From the NCBI GenBank assembly GCA_910587915.1, contig CAJUOB010000009.1:1-64000 (forward strand): DNA of 64,000 bases, read 5' to 3'. This document shows positions 8,858-16,869 of this stretch, piece by piece; the first letter of the stretch is position 1, and every line of letters begins with the position of its first letter. The translations under genes and the position numbers were made by a program. Below the pieces are notes generated by a model that saw only the letters and a list, made by a program, of their open reading frames with translations, had not been told where the DNA came from and ran no database searches. Origin of the DNA: an uncultured Muribaculaceae bacterium. GTDB lineage: Bacteria > Bacteroidota > Bacteroidia > Bacteroidales > Muribaculaceae.

Positions 8858-9868
8858 ATGTGGTTAACAAGCTCATCTATAGGGCGTAAGTTCGTGATGG
8901 CCATTACAGGCGCATGTCTCGTCCTATTCGTAACTTTTCACGTTTTGATGAACTCGGTTGCACTCTTCTGGCCGGCCGCCTACAATGTGGTCTGCGAATT
9001 TTTGGGTGCCAACTGGTATGCGCTGGTTGCTTCCGCTGGTCTCGCCGCGCTCTTCATCATCCATATCATCTATGCCCTCTGGCTGACAGTGCAGAACCGT
9101 CGCGCCCGTGGCAACGACCGCTATGACATCAACGGCAAAGCTCCTCATGTGGAGTGGTCGTCGAAGAACATGCTCGTTCTCGGCATTGTGATTCTCGCAT
9201 TCCTTGTAGTTCACATGATTCAGTTCTGGGCTAAGATGCAGCTCCAGGAACTCATCTCGCACGATCTCGATGCTCTTCCCCTTGTAGGCGAAGCTCCTGC
9301 TTCTCCCGCCATGGGTACTCTCTATCTCCAGCTCGCTTTTGAAAGCTGGTGGACTCCTGTTGTATACATCATTGGCTTCATCGCTCTTTGGTTCCACATG
9401 AACCATGGCTTCTGGTCGATGTTCCACACCATCGGTTGGGATAACAACATCTGGATCAATCGCCTCAAAACTATCGGCTGCTGGTGGACTTCTATCGTTG
9501 TGCTTCTCTTCATCGCTCAGGCTATTCTCTTCACCGTACAGGCTCACAATAAGTTCTTCCTCACCGACGAAGCTCTTCAGGAACAGTACGCCGAATACTG
9601 GAGCAACCAGGCCGAAGGTCTCATCGAGGAATTCCAGGCCGAAGCTGCCGCACTCGATCCCCAGAATATGGATGCCCAGATTGAATTCTTCGTTGAAAAA
9701 GGCGAGGCTTATGCCGACCGCGCCGAGGCTATTGCCAAATACGCAGAACTTCAGGCTCCCGCTGCTAAAACAGCTCAGCTCAACCAGCTCACCCAGTTCG
9801 CTACCTATATCCGCAATCAGGCTCAGCGCGCTCAGAGCATGAAACCTAACAATCCCGCTAACAACTAA
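8858..9868 (+). CDS. sdhC: succinate dehydrogenase/fumarate reductase cytochrome b subunit, C-terminally extended
   Basis: Membrane anchor of the quinol:fumarate reductase/succinate dehydrogenase. The first ~230 residues are the Bacteroidetes-type diheme cytochrome b: five hydrophobic helices, with His at FHVLMN (28), IIHI (69), VVHM (119) and WFHMNHGF (180/183) as candidate heme ligands. A tail of about 105 residues follows (from about 232), predicted helical and rich in Ala, Glu and Gln, without membrane segments. Family members are usually near 220-230 residues, so 336 is long. It is first in an sdhC-A-B operon, 14 nt before sdhA. In anaerobes the complex mainly reduces fumarate, making succinate; direction is inferred. 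The name frdC would serve equally. Confidence 0.9.
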   Translation: MWLTSSSIGRKFVMAITGACLVLFVTFHVLMNSVALFWPAAYNVVCEFLGANWYALVASAGLAALFIIHIIYALWLTVQNRRARGNDRYDINGKAPHVEWSSKNMLVLGIVILAFLVVHMIQFWAKMQLQELISHDLDALPLVGEAPASPAMGTLYLQLAFESWWTPVVYIIGFIALWFHMNHGFWSMFHTIGWDNNIWINRLKTIGCWWTSIVVLLFIAQAILFTVQAHNKFFLTDEALQEQYAEYWSNQAEGLIEEFQAEAAALDPQNMDAQIEFFVEKGEAYADRAEAIAKYAELQAPAAKTAQLNQLTQFATYIRNQAQRAQSMKPNNPANN

Positions 9869-9882
9869 CACCACTCAGAGAT

Positions 9883-11910
9883 ATGGCACAGAAACTCAAC
9901 CTTGAGGGAATGATTGATTCTACCCCCATCATGCACGATTTCGCCGACATCGAAAGCGGCAACCTGCCTGAGTATACGATCGATTCCAAGATCCCCGAAG
10001 GTCCTATCGCTGAAAAGTGGACCAACTATAAAGCCCACCAGCACCTTGTGAACCCCGCCAACAAGCGCAACCTCGACATCATCGTGGTTGGTACCGGCCT
10101 TGCAGGTGCATCCGCAGCCTCCACTCTTGGCGAAATGGGCTTCAATGTATATAACTTCTGCATCCAGGATAGCCCCCGCCGCGCTCACTCTATCGCTGCT
10201 CAGGGTGGTATCAATGCTGCAAAGAACTACCAGAACGACGGTGACTCCGTGTACCGCCTGTTCTACGACACCGTAAAAGGTGGCGACTTCCGTTCGCGCG
10301 AAGCCAACGTATACCGTCTTGCCGAAGTGTCGAATAACATCATCGACCAGTGCGTGCAGCAGGGTGTGCCTTTCGCACGCGAATACGGCGGTCTTCTCGC
10401 TAACCGTTCGTTCGGTGGCGCTCAGGTGAGCCGTACATTCTACGCAAAAGGCCAGACCGGTCAGCAGCTTCTGCTCGGTGCATACAGCTCGCTCAACCGT
10501 CAGATTCAGAAGGGTACCGTACGCTCCTTCAACCGTCGTGAAATGCTTGACGTCGTTATTATCGACGGTCGCGCACGCGGTATCATCGTTCGCAACCTTG
10601 TCACCGGAGAAATCGAACGCTACGCCGCTCATGCCGTAGTCCTCGCAACCGGTGGTTATGGCCGTGCATTCTTCCTTTCTACAAACGCTATGGGTTGCAA
10701 CGGCTCCGCCGCTATCCAGGCTTTCAAGAAAGGTGCATACCTCGCCAACCTCGCTTTCACTCAGATTCACCCCACATGTATCCCCGTTCACGGCGAAGAC
10801 CAGAGCAAGCTCACACTTATGAGTGAATCGCTCCGTAACGACGGCCGTATCTGGGTGCCTGCAAAGAAAGAAGACGCCGAGGCTATCCGTGCCGGTAAGA
10901 AGAAACCTACCGACATTCCCGATGAGGACCGCGACTTCTACCTCGAACGCCGCTATCCCGCTTTCGGTAACCTCTGCCCCCGCGACATCGCAAGCCGCGC
11001 GGCTAAGGAACGTTGCGACGCCGGCTACGGCGTAGGTACTGGCAATGCCGTTTACCTCGACTTCAAATATGCTATCGAGCGTCTTGGCGAGGACGTTGTC
11101 CGCGACCGCTACGGCAACCTCTTCGACATGTATCAGATGATCAGCGATGACAACCCCTACGAGACTCCTATGATGATCTTCCCCGCAAGCCACTACACCA
11201 TGGGCGGCATCTGGGTAGACTACGAGCTCCAGACTTCTGTAAAGGGTCTCTTCGCTATCGGCGAATGTAACTTCTCCGACCACGGTGCAAACCGTCTCGG
11301 TGCTTCCGCACTCATGCAGGGTCTCGCCGACGGTTACTTCGTGCTTCCCTACACTATGCAGAACTATCTGAGCGACCAGATCAAGGTGCCCCACTTCAGC
11401 ACCGACGCTCCCGAGTTCGACAAGGCTGAAGCCGACGTTCGTTCGCGTATCGAGAAACTTATGAACATCAAGGGTACCAAGAGCCCCGATGAAATCCACA
11501 AGCGTCTCGGCCATGTGATGTGGAACCTCGTTGGTATGGGCCGTACACTCCAGAGCCTTGTCAAGGCTACCGAGGAAATCGAGGAAGTACGCAAGGAATT
11601 CTACAACGATCTCCGCATTGTAGGCCGTGCCGACGACCTCAATACCGAGCTCGAAAAGGCTCTTCGTCTCGAGGACTTCCTGGTAATCGCGAAGATGATG
11701 GCTATCGACGCCCTCAACCGCAACGAATCTTGCGGCGCTCACTTCCGCGAAGAATACCAGACTCCCGATGGTGAGGCTGCTCGTCGCGACGACCAGTACA
11801 TGTACGTATCGTGCTGGAAGTACACCGGCGACAACGAGAAGCCTATCCTCATCAAGGAACCCCTCAAGTACGAGGCAATCAAGGTTCAGACCCGTAACTA
11901 CAAGTCCTGA
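9883..11910 (+). CDS. sdhA: succinate dehydrogenase/fumarate reductase flavoprotein subunit
   Basis: Catalytic subunit with covalent FAD, 675 residues. Near residues 66-85 is the dinucleotide-binding stretch IIVVGTGLAGASAASTLG; next come AHSIAAQGGINAAKNY (around 104-119), the likely flavinylation and active-site region, then GGYGRAFFLSTNAMGCNG, NLCPRDIASRAAK (catalytic Arg region) and CNFSDHGANRLGASAL. This is the long form paired with a single diheme cytochrome b, as in Bacteroides and epsilonproteobacteria. The gene is followed by a strong stem-loop without a U-tract before sdhB. Codons are strongly C-ending and uniform, which suggests high expression. Confidence 0.96.
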   Translation: MAQKLNLEGMIDSTPIMHDFADIESGNLPEYTIDSKIPEGPIAEKWTNYKAHQHLVNPANKRNLDIIVVGTGLAGASAASTLGEMGFNVYNFCIQDSPRRAHSIAAQGGINAAKNYQNDGDSVYRLFYDTVKGGDFRSREANVYRLAEVSNNIIDQCVQQGVPFAREYGGLLANRSFGGAQVSRTFYAKGQTGQQLLLGAYSSLNRQIQKGTVRSFNRREMLDVVIIDGRARGIIVRNLVTGEIERYAAHAVVLATGGYGRAFFLSTNAMGCNGSAAIQAFKKGAYLANLAFTQIHPTCIPVHGEDQSKLTLMSESLRNDGRIWVPAKKEDAEAIRAGKKKPTDIPDEDRDFYLERRYPAFGNLCPRDIASRAAKERCDAGYGVGTGNAVYLDFKYAIERLGEDVVRDRYGNLFDMYQMISDDNPYETPMMIFPASHYTMGGIWVDYELQTSVKGLFAIGECNFSDHGANRLGASALMQGLADGYFVLPYTMQNYLSDQIKVPHFSTDAPEFDKAEADVRSRIEKLMNIKGTKSPDEIHKRLGHVMWNLVGMGRTLQSLVKATEEIEEVRKEFYNDLRIVGRADDLNTELEKALRLEDFLVIAKMMAIDALNRNESCGAHFREEYQTPDGEAARRDDQYMYVSCWKYTGDNEKPILIKEPLKYEAIKVQTRNYKS

Positions 11911-11925
11911 TAGATAACCACGCGC

Positions 11926-11954
11926 GGACTCCGCCGCCATCGACGGCGGAGTCC
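11926..11954 (+). other. perfect 11-bp intercistronic stem-loop between sdhA and sdhB
   Basis: GGACTCCGCCG (11926-11936) and CGGCGGAGTCC (11944-11954) are exact inverse complements around a 7-base loop. No T-run follows, and the next gene of the complex starts 24 bases downstream, so it is more likely an mRNA processing, stabilising or attenuation element than a terminator. Confidence 0.75.
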
Positions 11955-11977
11955 TACCAAATACATTACATATCAAA

Positions 11978-12733
11978 ATGGAACATACAATCAGCGTAAA
12001 TCTGAAAATTTGGCGTCAACGTGGTCCCAAAGAGAAAGGACAGTTCGTCAACTACCACCTCGACAATGTTTCCACCGGCAGCAGCTTCCTTGAAATGCTC
12101 GACATGCTCAACCAGCAGCTCGTAGAAAAAGGTGAAGAGCCCGTGGTATTCGATAACGACTGCCGTGAAGGTATCTGCGGCATGTGCTCGCTCTACATCA
12201 ACGGTCACCCCCACGGTCCTGTGCAGGGCATAACCACCTGCCAGCTCCACATGCGTAAGTTCAAGGATGGCGATACAATCACAATCGAACCCTGGCGTTC
12301 GGCTGCATTCCCCGTGATCCGCGACCTTATGGTAGACCGTAATGCATTCGACAAAATCCAGCAGGCCGGCGGCTATGTGTCGTTCAACTGCGGCGGTGCC
12401 CAGGATGCAAACAATCTTCCCATCAGCAAGGAAGTGGCCGACACTGCCATGGACTCCGCTACATGCATTGGCTGTGGTGCATGTGTGGCTGCCTGCAAGA
12501 ACGGCTCGGCTATGCTCTTCGTTTCGGCTAAGGTCAGCCAGTTCGCACTCCTGCCCCAGGGCCAGGTAGAGCGTAAGCGTCGTGCACGTGCCATGGTTCG
12601 CAAGATGGATGAACTTGGTTTCGGTAACTGCACCAACACCGGTGCTTGTGCCGCTGAATGCCCCAAGAATATTCCTCTGAGCAACATCGCACGTCTCAAC
12701 CGCGAATTCATCGTGGCCAAGTGCTCCGAATAA
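11978..12733 (+). CDS. sdhB: succinate dehydrogenase/fumarate reductase iron-sulfur subunit
   Basis: Carries electrons between FAD and the heme/quinone site. 251 residues with three cluster motifs: CREGICGMCSLYINGH plus a later TTC for the [2Fe-2S] cluster (about 66-90), CIGCGACVAAC for [4Fe-4S] (about 165-175) and CTNTGACAAECPKNIP for the [3Fe-4S] (about 217-232). Last gene of the operon, followed within 25 nt by a long stem-loop. The start ATG at 11978 follows an AT-rich stretch with no Shine-Dalgarno. Confidence 0.96.
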   Translation: MEHTISVNLKIWRQRGPKEKGQFVNYHLDNVSTGSSFLEMLDMLNQQLVEKGEEPVVFDNDCREGICGMCSLYINGHPHGPVQGITTCQLHMRKFKDGDTITIEPWRSAAFPVIRDLMVDRNAFDKIQQAGGYVSFNCGGAQDANNLPISKEVADTAMDSATCIGCGACVAACKNGSAMLFVSAKVSQFALLPQGQVERKRRARAMVRKMDELGFGNCTNTGACAAECPKNIPLSNIARLNREFIVAKCSE

Positions 12734-12755
12734 GCAGCGCTTGTAATACATAGAA

Positions 12756-12793
12756 CAAGGGCCATCGTGGAATTGAAGCCATGATGGCCCTTG
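12756..12793 (+). terminator. terminator-like stem-loop after sdhB; copy 1 of an intergenic palindrome
   Basis: A 15-bp stem: CAAGGGCCATCGTGG (12756-12770) pairs with CCATGATGGCCCTTG (12779-12793) with a single G-U pair and an 8-base loop. No T-run follows. The sequence, including the flank CTGTAT.TGGCG, recurs in similar form at 54701-54750. Confidence 0.7.
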
Positions 12794-12826
12794 CTGTATT
12801 ATGGCGATATTGGCTACATCGATATT

Positions 12827-12858
12827 TTTGTTTTTTTAAGATTTTTTACGTACCTTTG
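12827..12858 (+). promoter_or_regulatory. promoter of the SulP gene
   Basis: TTTG at 12827-12830 and TACCTTTG at 12851-12858 are separated by 20 nt, a full match to the Bacteroidetes housekeeping promoter. The ATG at 12911 lies 52 nt downstream of the -7 box, which supports that start over the earlier in-frame TTG at 12791. Confidence 0.8.
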
Positions 12859-12910
12859 CCGCGGTTTTCAAGTAGTTATAAAAATATTCATTCAGGTACG
12901 TTTCCTAATT

Positions 12911-14650
12911 ATGGGTACTAATAGCACTGCCGCAGCAAAAGTTGGCTCGGCCATAGACTTTCACCCAAAGCTCTTTTCCTGTCTAAAACATTACAATGCC
13001 GAGCGTTTGAAGGCAGATGTAATTGCAGGCATCGTCGTAGGCATCGTGGCTCTTCCACTTGCCATTGCATTCGGTATCGCCTCAGGCGTTAATCCTTCGA
13101 TCGGTCTTATCACCGCTATAATCGGTGGCTTCCTCGTGTCGTTTTTTGGCGGTAGCACCGTTCAGATCGGCGGACCCACGGGTGCATTCATCGTCATCGT
13201 ATATAATATTATTGCCCAGTTTGGTCTCCATGGACTTGCCATCGCCACATTCATGGCCGGTGTCATTCTTGTGCTCATGGGCTTATTCCGTCTCGGTACT
13301 GTCATAAAGTTTATCCCTTATCCTATCGTGGTGGGATTCACAGCCGGTATTGCCCTCACCATTTTCTCTACCCAGGTCAACGACTTCCTCGGTATGGGTC
13401 TGCGCGATATCCCCGGCCAGTTCCTGCCTAAGTGGGGCATGTATCTGAGCAATCTCGGCTCGATATCGCTGTCGGCGCTTGCCACATCGGTGGTGTCGCT
13501 GCTCATAATAATTCTCACTCCCAAGATTTCAAAAAAACTCCCCGGCGCTCTCATTGCCATAATCCTTGTCACGGCTGGTGCATATGTAATGTCGATGATG
13601 TTCGATTGGTATTCTGTTGAAACAATTGGCGACCGTTTCGGCACTATGGCTACCGATATTCCCCAACCCCATGGATTTGCCATAAACATGGCCACTATCA
13701 ACTTGCTGTTGCCCTCGGCGTTTACTATCGCTGTACTCGGCGCTATCGAGAGTCTGCTCTCGGCCACTGTTGCCGACGGTGTCACCGGATCGCGTACCAA
13801 CAGTAATACGGAACTTATCGGCCAGGGTATAGCCAATATCACAGTACCTTTCTTCGGCGGCATTCCTGTCACCGGAGCTATAGCCCGAACCATGACCAAT
13901 ATCACCAATGGCGGCCGCACTCCTGTGGCAGGTATCGTGCATGCTGTAGTACTTCTTCTCATATTCCTTTTTGCCATGCCTCTCATCAACTACGTGCCTA
14001 TGGCATGTCTCGCTGCCGTCCTTATGGTCGTAGCCTACAATATGAGCGGATGGCGTACTATCGTCGGAATCTTCCATGCTCCTAAGAGCGATATCTCGGT
14101 TCTGGTTGTCACCTTCCTTCTCACTGTTATATTCGACCTTACCATCGCTATCGAAATCGGTCTTCTTCTTGCTGTGGTGCTGTTCCTGCGTCGTGTTACA
14201 CAGAACACCGAGATAAAGGTATATTCCGAACAGCTCGACGTGGCCGAAGGTACCGACCTGAGCAATCACGAGGTACTCAATGTTGCTCGCGGTGTGAGTG
14301 TATATGAAATCGACGGTCCGTTCTTCTTCGGAGTGGCTACAAAGTTCGATGAGATGATGCGTTCTACACTCGGCTCTAAACCTGTGGTACGTATCATACG
14401 CATGCGAAAAGTGTCATTTATCGACGCGACCGGTCTCCACAATCTCGAGTTGCTTATCAAATCATCGCAGAACGAGGGTATCCACGTGGTTCTGTCGGGT
14501 GTCAAGAGCAATGTCCGCCAGGTGCTCGAACATGCCGGAATCGACAAGCTTATCGGTGCCGATCATATCTGCGATCATATCGATAAGGCCGTCGTAATGG
14601 CAAACCTTATTGCCGCGGATGCCCGCAATCCTCACAAAATGCCGCGATAA
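12911..14650 (+). CDS. SulP family inorganic anion transporter with STAS domain
   Basis: Inner-membrane transporter of about 579 residues. The core has around 12-14 hydrophobic segments starting with LKADVIAGIVVGIVALPLAIAF, then GGSTVQIGGPTGAFIV and IPVTGAIARTMTNI, typical of SLC26/SulP proteins. The last ~120 residues form a STAS domain with VSFIDATGLHNLELL, the conserved DxTG loop that is often a regulatory Ser/Thr site. SulP substrates include sulfate, bicarbonate and dicarboxylates; none is specified by the sequence, and no sulfate-assimilation gene is adjacent. Monocistronic, with its own promoter at 12827-12858. Confidence 0.9.
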   Translation: MGTNSTAAAKVGSAIDFHPKLFSCLKHYNAERLKADVIAGIVVGIVALPLAIAFGIASGVNPSIGLITAIIGGFLVSFFGGSTVQIGGPTGAFIVIVYNIIAQFGLHGLAIATFMAGVILVLMGLFRLGTVIKFIPYPIVVGFTAGIALTIFSTQVNDFLGMGLRDIPGQFLPKWGMYLSNLGSISLSALATSVVSLLIIILTPKISKKLPGALIAIILVTAGAYVMSMMFDWYSVETIGDRFGTMATDIPQPHGFAINMATINLLLPSAFTIAVLGAIESLLSATVADGVTGSRTNSNTELIGQGIANITVPFFGGIPVTGAIARTMTNITNGGRTPVAGIVHAVVLLLIFLFAMPLINYVPMACLAAVLMVVAYNMSGWRTIVGIFHAPKSDISVLVVTFLLTVIFDLTIAIEIGLLLAVVLFLRRVTQNTEIKVYSEQLDVAEGTDLSNHEVLNVARGVSVYEIDGPFFFGVATKFDEMMRSTLGSKPVVRIIRMRKVSFIDATGLHNLELLIKSSQNEGIHVVLSGVKSNVRQVLEHAGIDKLIGADHICDHIDKAVVMANLIAADARNPHKMPR

Positions 14651-14711
14651 CGCCTCAATTGATGGCCAATTGTTAAAAAAGGACGTTATAAAGAAAAAAA
14701 TAACCTTAAAA

Positions 14712-14743
14712 TTTGTGAGGACGAAAAAAACGGCTTACCTTTG
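14712..14743 (+). promoter_or_regulatory. promoter of the small lipoprotein gene
   Basis: TTTG at 14712-14715 and TACCTTTG at 14736-14743, spacer 20 nt: a perfect match to the phylum consensus. The ATG at 14794 lies 50 nt downstream. Confidence 0.8.
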
Positions 14744-14793
14744 TACCGTTTTTGAAAACGAACAATTGTTTTATTACTAAATCAAAACACAAG

Positions 14794-15003
14794 ATGAAAA
14801 AGTTAGTATTGATGCTCGCTGTTGCATTCAGCATGTCGTTCTTCGCATGTGGCAACAAGGAAGCTGCTGCTGAAGCAGAAGCTGCTGCACCCGAAGTTGT
14901 TGAAGAAGTTGCTGAAGTTGTTGCTGACTCCTGCTGCAACGCTGCTGATTCCTGCTGCGCCGACACCGTTGTCGCTGCCGCTGCTGAAGTAGTTGCTGAA
15001 TAA
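14794..15003 (+). CDS. small Ala/Glu/Val-rich lipoprotein with two Cys-Cys pairs
   Basis: A 69-residue protein of unknown function. It begins MKKLVLMLAVAFSMSFFACG, a lipoprotein signal whose Cys (residue 19) is followed by NKEAAAEAEAAAPEV, an acidic repeat-like helix. The mature ~50 residues are nearly all Ala, Glu and Val except for two copies of a DSCC motif (DSCCNAADSCCADT, about 44-57), a possible metal or disulfide site. It has its own consensus promoter and a strong terminator, so it is a dedicated and probably abundant transcript. The start at 14752 would place 14 residues before the signal and is rejected. I cannot name a family. Confidence 0.75.
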   Translation: MKKLVLMLAVAFSMSFFACGNKEAAAEAEAAAPEVVEEVAEVVADSCCNAADSCCADTVVAAAAEVVAE

Positions 15004-15058
15004 TTTCCGCAGACTTTCAACAGAATAAGCGCGAGAGCGCTTTAAAGAAATCAGAAGA

Positions 15059-15092
15059 GGTCGTTCGCACCATGCGAATGACCCTTTTTTTT
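15059..15092 (+). terminator. Rho-independent terminator of the small lipoprotein gene
   Basis: GGTCGTTCGCA (15059-15069) pairs with TGCGAATGACC (15073-15083), 11 bp with one G-U, followed by eight T (15085-15092). Confidence 0.85.
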
Positions 15093-15115
15093 ATCTATAT
15101 ATCTATGTTATCACC

Positions 15116-15156
15116 AAAAGCCGGAACCCTGCTTGCTCATCGGGGTGTCGGCTTTT
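15116..15156 (-). terminator. probable terminator of the dksA-lspA operon
   Basis: AAAAGCCG (15116-15123) and CGGCTTTT (15149-15156) form an outer 8-bp stem with further imperfect G/C pairing inside. On the minus strand the stem ends in CTTTTGG just past the last gene of the operon. Confidence 0.55.
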
Positions 15157-15165
15157 ACCGTATAG

Positions 15166-15402
15166 TCAGTGTAGATCGAAATAGGGCGGTTCCGGTGCAG
15201 GATAGTAGGGTAGAGTGTGATCGGCAGGATTGCACACACGGATTGTGCCGCTGTGGTAGGGTGTGGAGTGAACCTCGCGGCAAAACGGAACTACCGATAC
15301 ATACCAGAGGCCGTCGGAATGTTCGACGGCCTCGATTATGGATAGGGGATATGTTTTGCCGAGATGTTCCACCTGGCGTCCTAACATTCGTATGCTCTTC
15401 AT
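15166..15402 (-). CDS. small hypothetical protein, last gene of the dksA-lspA operon
   Basis: A 78-residue ORF starting MKSIRMLGRQVEHLGKTYPL, with no signal peptide or membrane segment and several Tyr, His and Pro. Its ATG overlaps the stop of the DUF4296 gene by four bases (ATGA), which implies translational coupling and is the main reason to accept it. It is followed by a plausible minus-strand terminator. No family is recognised. Confidence 0.6.
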   Translation of the reverse strand: MKSIRMLGRQVEHLGKTYPLSIIEAVEHSDGLWYVSVVPFCREVHSTPYHSGTIRVCNPADHTLPYYPAPEPPYFDLH

Positions 15403-16244
15403 GATGATGCGACGCTGTCGGTCTGAGCGGCGTTTTTAAGTTCTACGGTATCTGCGAGATTGTGGAATGTGTGTATGTTGTAGCGGCCTACCGGATTTTC
15501 GTGATTCACGCGTTTGCGGATCATTTCCATGCTGTCTGCGCGTAGCATCGTGCCCGGACGGCTAAGTCCATCGATAAATCCAAATATACGGTTGGCTGTG
15601 CGGGTGGAGTCGGAGCTGAACACCAGTTCGTTCCAGCCTTCGCCTGAGAACGATTTACTGGCCATGTCGACAGTTCCGTCGGTATATTCGGCTACGATGG
15701 TGAAGCGTAGTGTCTCGGTGTTGTTGAAGAATTTAGCGCGCCATGTATAGCAGTCACCTCGCTCCCAGTTTTCATCGTTGGAAAACGAGAATGTTGCCGT
15801 ACGGCTCGGCATTAGGTCGTTGAATGTAAGGAAACGGGCATTGGGCCACACGTCCACGGAGTCGCCTGCTATCGACAATGCGGCTTCGGCGGCGATTCTG
15901 TTGCCGGTTTCTATCAGGCGTCGGTCGAGAATCTCTATGGTGCGGTCATATACATCCATGTATTCCGCCATATGACGTCCATACCAGGAGAATGAGCTGT
16001 CGACCTCCTCGGGTGTTACGCCGTGGCGTGCATACACGCTCTGTTTGTAGAGCTGGCGAAGGGAGTCTGTGTAGAACTCCGTGCGATTCATGTCGACCAC
16101 AGCCTCGCCGGTATGGAAGTCGGCGAGGAGTTCGGCCATGCGTTCGGGAGGAATTACTCCTCCCGGCACTTTCGAGCACGCGCATGTCAGCAGCAATAAG
16201 CCGGCAGCGGCAATTTCAGCCTTTAGCTTTGTCATCGGCATCAT
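15399..16244 (-). CDS. DUF4296 domain lipoprotein
   Basis: About 281 residues, or 278 if the Met at 16235 is used. The N-terminus ends its hydrophobic run in LLLLTCACS, a lipobox, so it is a lipoprotein and a likely client of the LspA encoded just upstream. IPPERMAELLADFHTGEAV and the YKQSVYARHGVTPEEVDSSFSWYGRH stretch are characteristic of DUF4296, a Bacteroidetes domain of unknown role. The start overlaps the end of lspA by about 20-29 nt. The C-terminal half has no recognisable domain. The gene order ileS/dksA/lspA/DUF4296 is one I associate with Bacteroidetes generally. Confidence 0.8.
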   Translation of the reverse strand: MMPMTKLKAEIAAAGLLLLTCACSKVPGGVIPPERMAELLADFHTGEAVVDMNRTEFYTDSLRQLYKQSVYARHGVTPEEVDSSFSWYGRHMAEYMDVYDRTIEILDRRLIETGNRIAAEAALSIAGDSVDVWPNARFLTFNDLMPSRTATFSFSNDENWERGDCYTWRAKFFNNTETLRFTIVAEYTDGTVDMASKSFSGEGWNELVFSSDSTRTANRIFGFIDGLSRPGTMLRADSMEMIRKRVNHENPVGRYNIHTFHNLADTVELKNAAQTDSVASS

Positions 16245-16869
16245 AGCGGGCGTATTCCGACCCGAGGTATTTGGTGTAGAAGAATATAATCATACCCATT
16301 CCGACGGTGATGGCGGAATCGGCGATATTGAATACCGGATCGAAGAATGAGAACTCGCGGCCACCAACCACGGGGAGCCATTCCGGCCAGTTGAAAGAAA
16401 ACAACGGGAAGTAGAGCATATCCACTACCAGGCCATGGAAAAAGCCGCCGTATCCTTCACCCCACGGCACAAGTTCTGCCGTCATCGGTGGATAGGGATT
16501 GGTGAATATCTCGCCGTAGGCCACACAGTCGATTATGTTTCCGAAGGCGCCGGCTGCCACCAGGGCAACCGCTGTCATGTAGCCGGCCGATACCTTTGCC
16601 ACACGTGCAAGGCGTACAAGATACCACACAAGGAAACCGACAAGGACTATGCGGAAGAGTGTGAGAAACAGTTTGCTCCCCAACTCTATGCCGAAAGCCA
16701 TGCCGTTGTTCTGTATGAATCGTAGATGGAAGAACGGTAGCACCTCAACGTCTTCGCCGAGGTAGAAATGAGTTTTTACATAGAATTTTACCGCCTGGTC
16801 TATGATTATGACCAATGCAGCAGTTATGGCTGCCAGTAGGGTGAGCCGTTTCGTTTTCGAGCCTTCCAT
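16216..16869 (-). CDS. lspA: lipoprotein signal peptidase (signal peptidase II)
   Basis: Inner-membrane aspartyl protease that removes the signal peptide of diacylglyceryl-modified prolipoproteins. Four hydrophobic helices are present; FGNIIDCVAYG and the later VFNIADSAITVG contain the two catalytic Asp, and FIQNNGMAFG is the conserved periplasmic loop. The ATG at 16869 overlaps the dksA stop by one base (TGATG), giving a 217-residue protein; the 249-residue frame from 16965 would read into dksA and is rejected. A Bacteroidetes-type insertion between the catalytic motifs makes it longer than the E. coli enzyme (164 residues). Confidence 0.94.
   Translation of the reverse strand: MEGSKTKRLTLLAAITAALVIIIDQAVKFYVKTHFYLGEDVEVLPFFHLRFIQNNGMAFGIELGSKLFLTLFRIVLVGFLVWYLVRLARVAKVSAGYMTAVALVAAGAFGNIIDCVAYGEIFTNPYPPMTAELVPWGEGYGGFFHGLVVDMLYFPLFSFNWPEWLPVVGGREFSFFDPVFNIADSAITVGMGMIIFFYTKYLGSEYARYDADDKAKG

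Noticed and set aside
11926..11954. Reading the sdhA-sdhB hairpin as a terminator.
   Set aside because: No U-run, and sdhB must be expressed with sdhA; kept as an intercistronic element instead.
9865..11976. A 703-codon open frame on the minus strand opposite sdhA.
   Set aside because: It is the mirror of a strongly codon-biased gene (C-ending codons remove stops on the opposite strand); the product has no domain and the plus-strand gene is certain.
14860..15003. The GCTGCTGAAG-type repetition in the small lipoprotein gene as a DNA microsatellite.
   Set aside because: It is explained by the Ala/Glu-rich peptide, with codon variation between units.
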